NCBI RefSeq assembly: GCF_003605635.1
Contig: NZ_QMDW01000004.1
Span: 93,695-157,694 of the forward strand
DNA length: 64,000 nt
Reading direction: 5' to 3'
DNA from: Halonotius pteroides
GTDB taxonomy: Archaea; Halobacteriota; Halobacteria; Halobacteriales; Haloferacaceae
Below are positions 61,653 to 64,000 of the stretch, one piece after another. The notes below the pieces were generated by a model. That model searched no databases. It was given only the letters and a program-made list of their open reading frames with translations, and was not told the origin of the DNA. Numbering within the stretch: the stretch's first letter is position 1; each line of letters starts with the position of its first letter. The translations under genes and the position numbers were made by a program.

Positions 61653-63230
61653 ATGCATCAGCCGATCGTCGGCGACCCACCGGAGTATTCGCTTGCCGAC
61701 ACGGATGTCCCGTGGCTGCTCGGCACGCAGTTGACCACCCAGTCTGGCCCGCTTGCCCGCGCGCCTGAGGGGTCGCAGGTACTCCTGATCGAGGCCCACG
61801 ATTTTGCGGGCCGAAAACCGTATCACCACCACAAGCTGACGCTTGTCTTCAGTGCGATGCGACAGTTCCGCGATCGGCTGCGGGAGGCCGGCTACGAGGT
61901 CACCTACATCAACGCCGACAGCTTCGCCGACGGGTTTGCGGCGTTTTTCGACGACCACCCCGACAAACGGTTGGTTGCGATGCGATCGCCCAGCTACGGC
62001 TCCGAACGCCGGTTTCGAGACCTGATTGAGGACGCTGACGGCAACGTGCGGTTTGTTGACAACGAGCTGTTTGTCAGCACCCGACAGGCGTTTGATGAGT
62101 GGGCCAACGCCGACCCTGACGACGAGACGCCGACGTTCAAACACGAGTCCATGTATCGGTGGCTGCGCCGCGAAACGGGTGTGTTGATGGACGGCGACCA
62201 GCCGGTCGGCGGCGAGTGGAACTACGACGACGAAAACCAGGAGTTTCCAGACGACTCGTGGACGGCCCCGCCGACGCCGTCGCCCGAGCCCAACGACCAG
62301 ACCGCCGAAACGGCCGCGTGGGTCGAAGAGACCTTTGAGACGTGGGGGAACGCGTCGATCGAAGAGTTTCCGTGGCCGGTCACCCGCAAACAGGCCTGTG
62401 AGGCGTTAGCCCGGTTTATCGATGAACGACTCGGCGAGTTTGGTCAGTATCAGGATGCAATGCGGAGCGACGACTGGGCGATGGCCCACGCACTGCTCGG
62501 CTCGTCGATCAATCTTGGACTGCTGCACCCGGTTGAGGTTATCGAGGCGATCACCGACGCCTACAACTCACAGGAGCCTCCGCTCAACGCGGTCGAAGGG
62601 TGTATTCGCCAGATTCTGGGTTGGCGGGAGTTTATGCGACACGTCTATCGACACGCGATGCCGGCCTTAGCTGAGGCCAACCAGCTGGATGCGACCGAGT
62701 CGCTGCCAGCGTTCTACTGGGATGGCGACACCGAGATGGAGTGTCTCTCACAGACGGTCGGCGATGTCCACGACCGAGGATACTCCCATCACATCCAGCG
62801 GCTGATGGTGTTGGCCAACTTCGCGACGCTGTGGGGTGTCGAACCGAGCGAGCTCAACGACTGGTTTCACGCGACGTACGTCGACGCCTACCACTGGGTG
62901 ACAACCCCGAACGTGATCGAGATGGGTCAGTACGGCCACGGCGTCTTCGCGACAAAACCGTACGTGTCGTCTGCTAACTATATCGACAAAATGTCGGATT
63001 ACTGTGCTGACTGTCGGTACTACAAAACAAAGACGACCGGCGAGAAGGCCTGTCCGTTCAACGCGTTGTACTGGGACTTTCTCGACCGAAACGAGGAGCA
63101 GCTGCGAAGCAACCACCGCATGGGGCTGATGTATAGCCATGTCGATACCAAACAGGAGTCCGATGAGATGGCGGCGATCCGCGATCGCGTCGACGAGCTT
63201 CGCACAAAGGCAGCAAACAAAGAGCTGTAA
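61653..63230 (+). CDS. Iron-sulfur bacterial-type cryptochrome/(6-4) photolyase (PhrB-like)
   Basis: 525 residues. Cryptochrome/photolyase relative of the FeS-BCP group: N-terminal alpha/beta domain beginning LLGTQLTTQSGPL, helical FAD domain with EGCIRQILGWREFMRHVYRH and NVIEMGQYGHGVFATKPYVSSANYIDKMSDYC. Four cysteines for the 4Fe-4S cluster are Cys317, Cys451, Cys454 and Cys467, with the last three spaced 3 and 13 apart, as in Agrobacterium PhrB. It repairs (6-4) photoproducts or acts as a light sensor. Alone on its strand; an AT-rich gap follows. Confidence 0.93.
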   Translation: MHQPIVGDPPEYSLADTDVPWLLGTQLTTQSGPLARAPEGSQVLLIEAHDFAGRKPYHHHKLTLVFSAMRQFRDRLREAGYEVTYINADSFADGFAAFFDDHPDKRLVAMRSPSYGSERRFRDLIEDADGNVRFVDNELFVSTRQAFDEWANADPDDETPTFKHESMYRWLRRETGVLMDGDQPVGGEWNYDDENQEFPDDSWTAPPTPSPEPNDQTAETAAWVEETFETWGNASIEEFPWPVTRKQACEALARFIDERLGEFGQYQDAMRSDDWAMAHALLGSSINLGLLHPVEVIEAITDAYNSQEPPLNAVEGCIRQILGWREFMRHVYRHAMPALAEANQLDATESLPAFYWDGDTEMECLSQTVGDVHDRGYSHHIQRLMVLANFATLWGVEPSELNDWFHATYVDAYHWVTTPNVIEMGQYGHGVFATKPYVSSANYIDKMSDYCADCRYYKTKTTGEKACPFNALYWDFLDRNEEQLRSNHRMGLMYSHVDTKQESDEMAAIRDRVDELRTKAANKEL

Positions 63231-63519
63231 TCGTTACCAGCGGGATCGGCACATACACTGTTTTTCTAACACATTGGGCATCCGGTTATTCGGCTCGCTG
63301 TGGATCAAAAATAGCTAAAAATAACATTATATAGCATATAGTCTCAGTTTCAGCAGAAATTAATATACAAATATAAACATGATATATTTCTAATGATCAT
63401 GTTTATACTGGTGGTTTCTGTACGCATAACATGGCTCGGGTGCCACTGGCGAGCGACGATCTCGACTGTGCGGTGGGTCACGATCGCCATGACACCCGCC
63501 ATACGACCAGGTGATATCT
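63231..63519. other. AT-rich intergenic region upstream of glpK
   Basis: 289 bases, AT-rich between about 63250 and 63410, with a T-run (63261-63265) that may end the photolyase transcript. It holds the glpK operator-like repeat and promoter. A GGTGAT ribosome-binding site at 63510-63515 precedes the glpK ATG, so this mRNA has a leader, unlike most in the window. Confidence 0.55.
63372..63407 (+). promoter_or_regulatory. Perfect 12-bp inverted repeat overlapping the likely glpK TATA box
   Basis: TATAAACATGAT (63372-63383) and ATCATGTTTATA (63396-63407) are exact reverse complements separated by 12 bases. The right arm contains TTTATA, a probable TATA box, which would start the RNA near 63430 and leave a leader of about 90 bases with a ribosome-binding site. 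This geometry suits a dimeric repressor blocking TBP. A hairpin terminator is less likely because no T-run follows. Confidence 0.6.
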
Positions 63520-64000
63520 ATGACAGACACATACGTTGGGTCAATCGACCAAGGGACGACCGGAACTCGTTTCATGGTCTTCGACCATGACGGGAACGTC
63601 GTATCGCAAGCTTATGAAAAACACGAACAGATCTATCCGGAGCCCGGCTGGGTCGAACACGACCCGATGGAGATCTGGGAGAACACGAAGCTCGTCATTA
63701 ACGAGGCGCTCGACAAGGAGGGCCTCGATGCCGACCAGCTCGAATCGATCGGCATCACCAACCAGCGGGAGACCACGATTATCTGGGATGCCGAAACCGG
63801 CAAACCAGTACACAACGCCCTCGTCTGGCAGGATCGACGCACAACCGACCGCGTCGAAGAGATCCAGGAAGCTGGCAAGGTTGAGGAGATCCGCGAGAAG
63901 ACCGGCCTCGAATGTGATGCCTATTTCTCGGCGACAAAGGCCGAATGGATTCTCGACAACGCCGATCCGATCAAGCTCCAGCGATCCCGACCGGAAGACG
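63520..64000 (+). CDS. glpK: Glycerol kinase, N-terminal part (cut by window end)
   Basis: First 160 residues of glycerol kinase, which phosphorylates glycerol to sn-glycerol 3-phosphate, the main entry of glycerol into haloarchaeal metabolism. MTDTYVGSIDQGTTGTRFMVFDH is the FGGY phosphate-1 loop; GWVEHDPMEIWENT, GITNQRETTIIWD and ALVWQDRRTTDR follow, and the window ends after KLQRSRPED. Preceded by a ribosome-binding site and an inverted repeat that may give substrate-controlled expression. glpABC would be expected downstream. Confidence 0.97.
   Translation, partial: MTDTYVGSIDQGTTGTRFMVFDHDGNVVSQAYEKHEQIYPEPGWVEHDPMEIWENTKLVINEALDKEGLDADQLESIGITNQRETTIIWDAETGKPVHNALVWQDRRTTDRVEEIQEAGKVEEIREKTGLECDAYFSATKAEWILDNADPIKLQRSRPED

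Noticed and set aside
1..64000. tRNA, rRNA, CRISPR arrays and insertion sequences
   Set aside because: The intergenic gaps were read for T-loop and D-loop patterns, regularly spaced repeats, transposase motifs and terminal inverted repeats; none was convincing. The IS630-like modules in the signal peptidase lack the DDE catalytic domain, so it is not a transposase.

Overview
This window is chromosomal DNA from a halophilic archaeon (class Halobacteria). The proteome is strongly acidic. Several families are archaeal or haloarchaeal: archaeosortase A, pantoate kinase with the archaeal phosphopantothenate synthetase, GTP cyclohydrolase III, TrmB and TbsP regulators, MBF1, an S26B signal peptidase with DUF5305, HalX, DUF5800 and DUF7122. 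Many genes have a TATA-like box about 26 nt before the start codon, which implies leaderless mRNAs. The moderately high G+C and gene content fit Haloferacales (Halorubrum, Halohasta or Haloquadratum relatives), but the genus cannot be fixed from the sequence. About 65 protein genes are supported, the first and last being cut by the window edges. I found no rRNA, tRNA, CRISPR array, complete insertion sequence or replication origin.

Layout. 0-12 kb is housekeeping: the end of diphthine synthase, archaeosortase A, a universal stress protein, dnaK and grpE without dnaJ, an NSUN-type RNA methyltransferase with a PUA-like partner, Bax1, aspS, the pantoate kinase/phosphopantothenate synthetase pair for CoA, and a cold-shock protein. 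12-18 kb holds two divergent rhodanese-type sulfurtransferases, a ferritin-like protein, small membrane proteins, an aminotransferase and a pterin carbinolamine dehydratase. 18.4-21.9 kb is a markedly AT-richer two-gene island: a FIST sensor followed by a GAF/PAS histidine kinase. 23.6-31 kb is a surface or lipid metabolism neighbourhood: glycosyltransferase, AlkP-type hydrolase, a fused Gfo/Idh/MocA-aldo/keto reductase, a CDP-alcohol phosphotransferase, a membrane hydrolase, a PAP2 phosphatase and an MDR dehydrogenase.

34.8-36 kb carries a UPF0175/DUF3368 toxin-antitoxin pair and a gene remnant. 36-44 kb has hisC, an AK6-type kinase, a second CDP-alcohol phosphotransferase, MBF1, a DICT sensor, tpiA, a HerA-like ATPase and a PIP-box DNA polymerase IV. 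44-46 kb encodes a large acidic coiled-coil protein with an exact 14-residue repeat. 46.7-53 kb has glyA, TbsP, a stand-alone YcaO, an MscS channel and TrmB. Because TbsP and TrmB are known partners in control of sugar and gluconeogenic genes, and tpiA and glpK lie near by, this half of the window looks like a centre of carbon-flux control.

53-57.7 kb is an accessory secretion cluster: a lone ArlH/KaiC-like ATPase, a membrane winged-helix protein, a signal peptidase fused to two copies of a 58-residue helix-turn-helix-like module, and a DUF5305 membrane protein whose probable 5' leader carries a hairpin. 58-61.6 kb has dodecin and a complete two-component pair whose response regulator has a winged helix in front of its receiver. 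The window closes with an iron-sulfur photolyase and the start of glpK, which has a perfect 12-bp inverted repeat overlapping its probable TATA box. The best candidates for something undescribed are the signal-peptidase/HTH-repeat cluster, the oxidoreductase fusion with its lipid-head-group neighbours, and the coiled-coil repeat protein.
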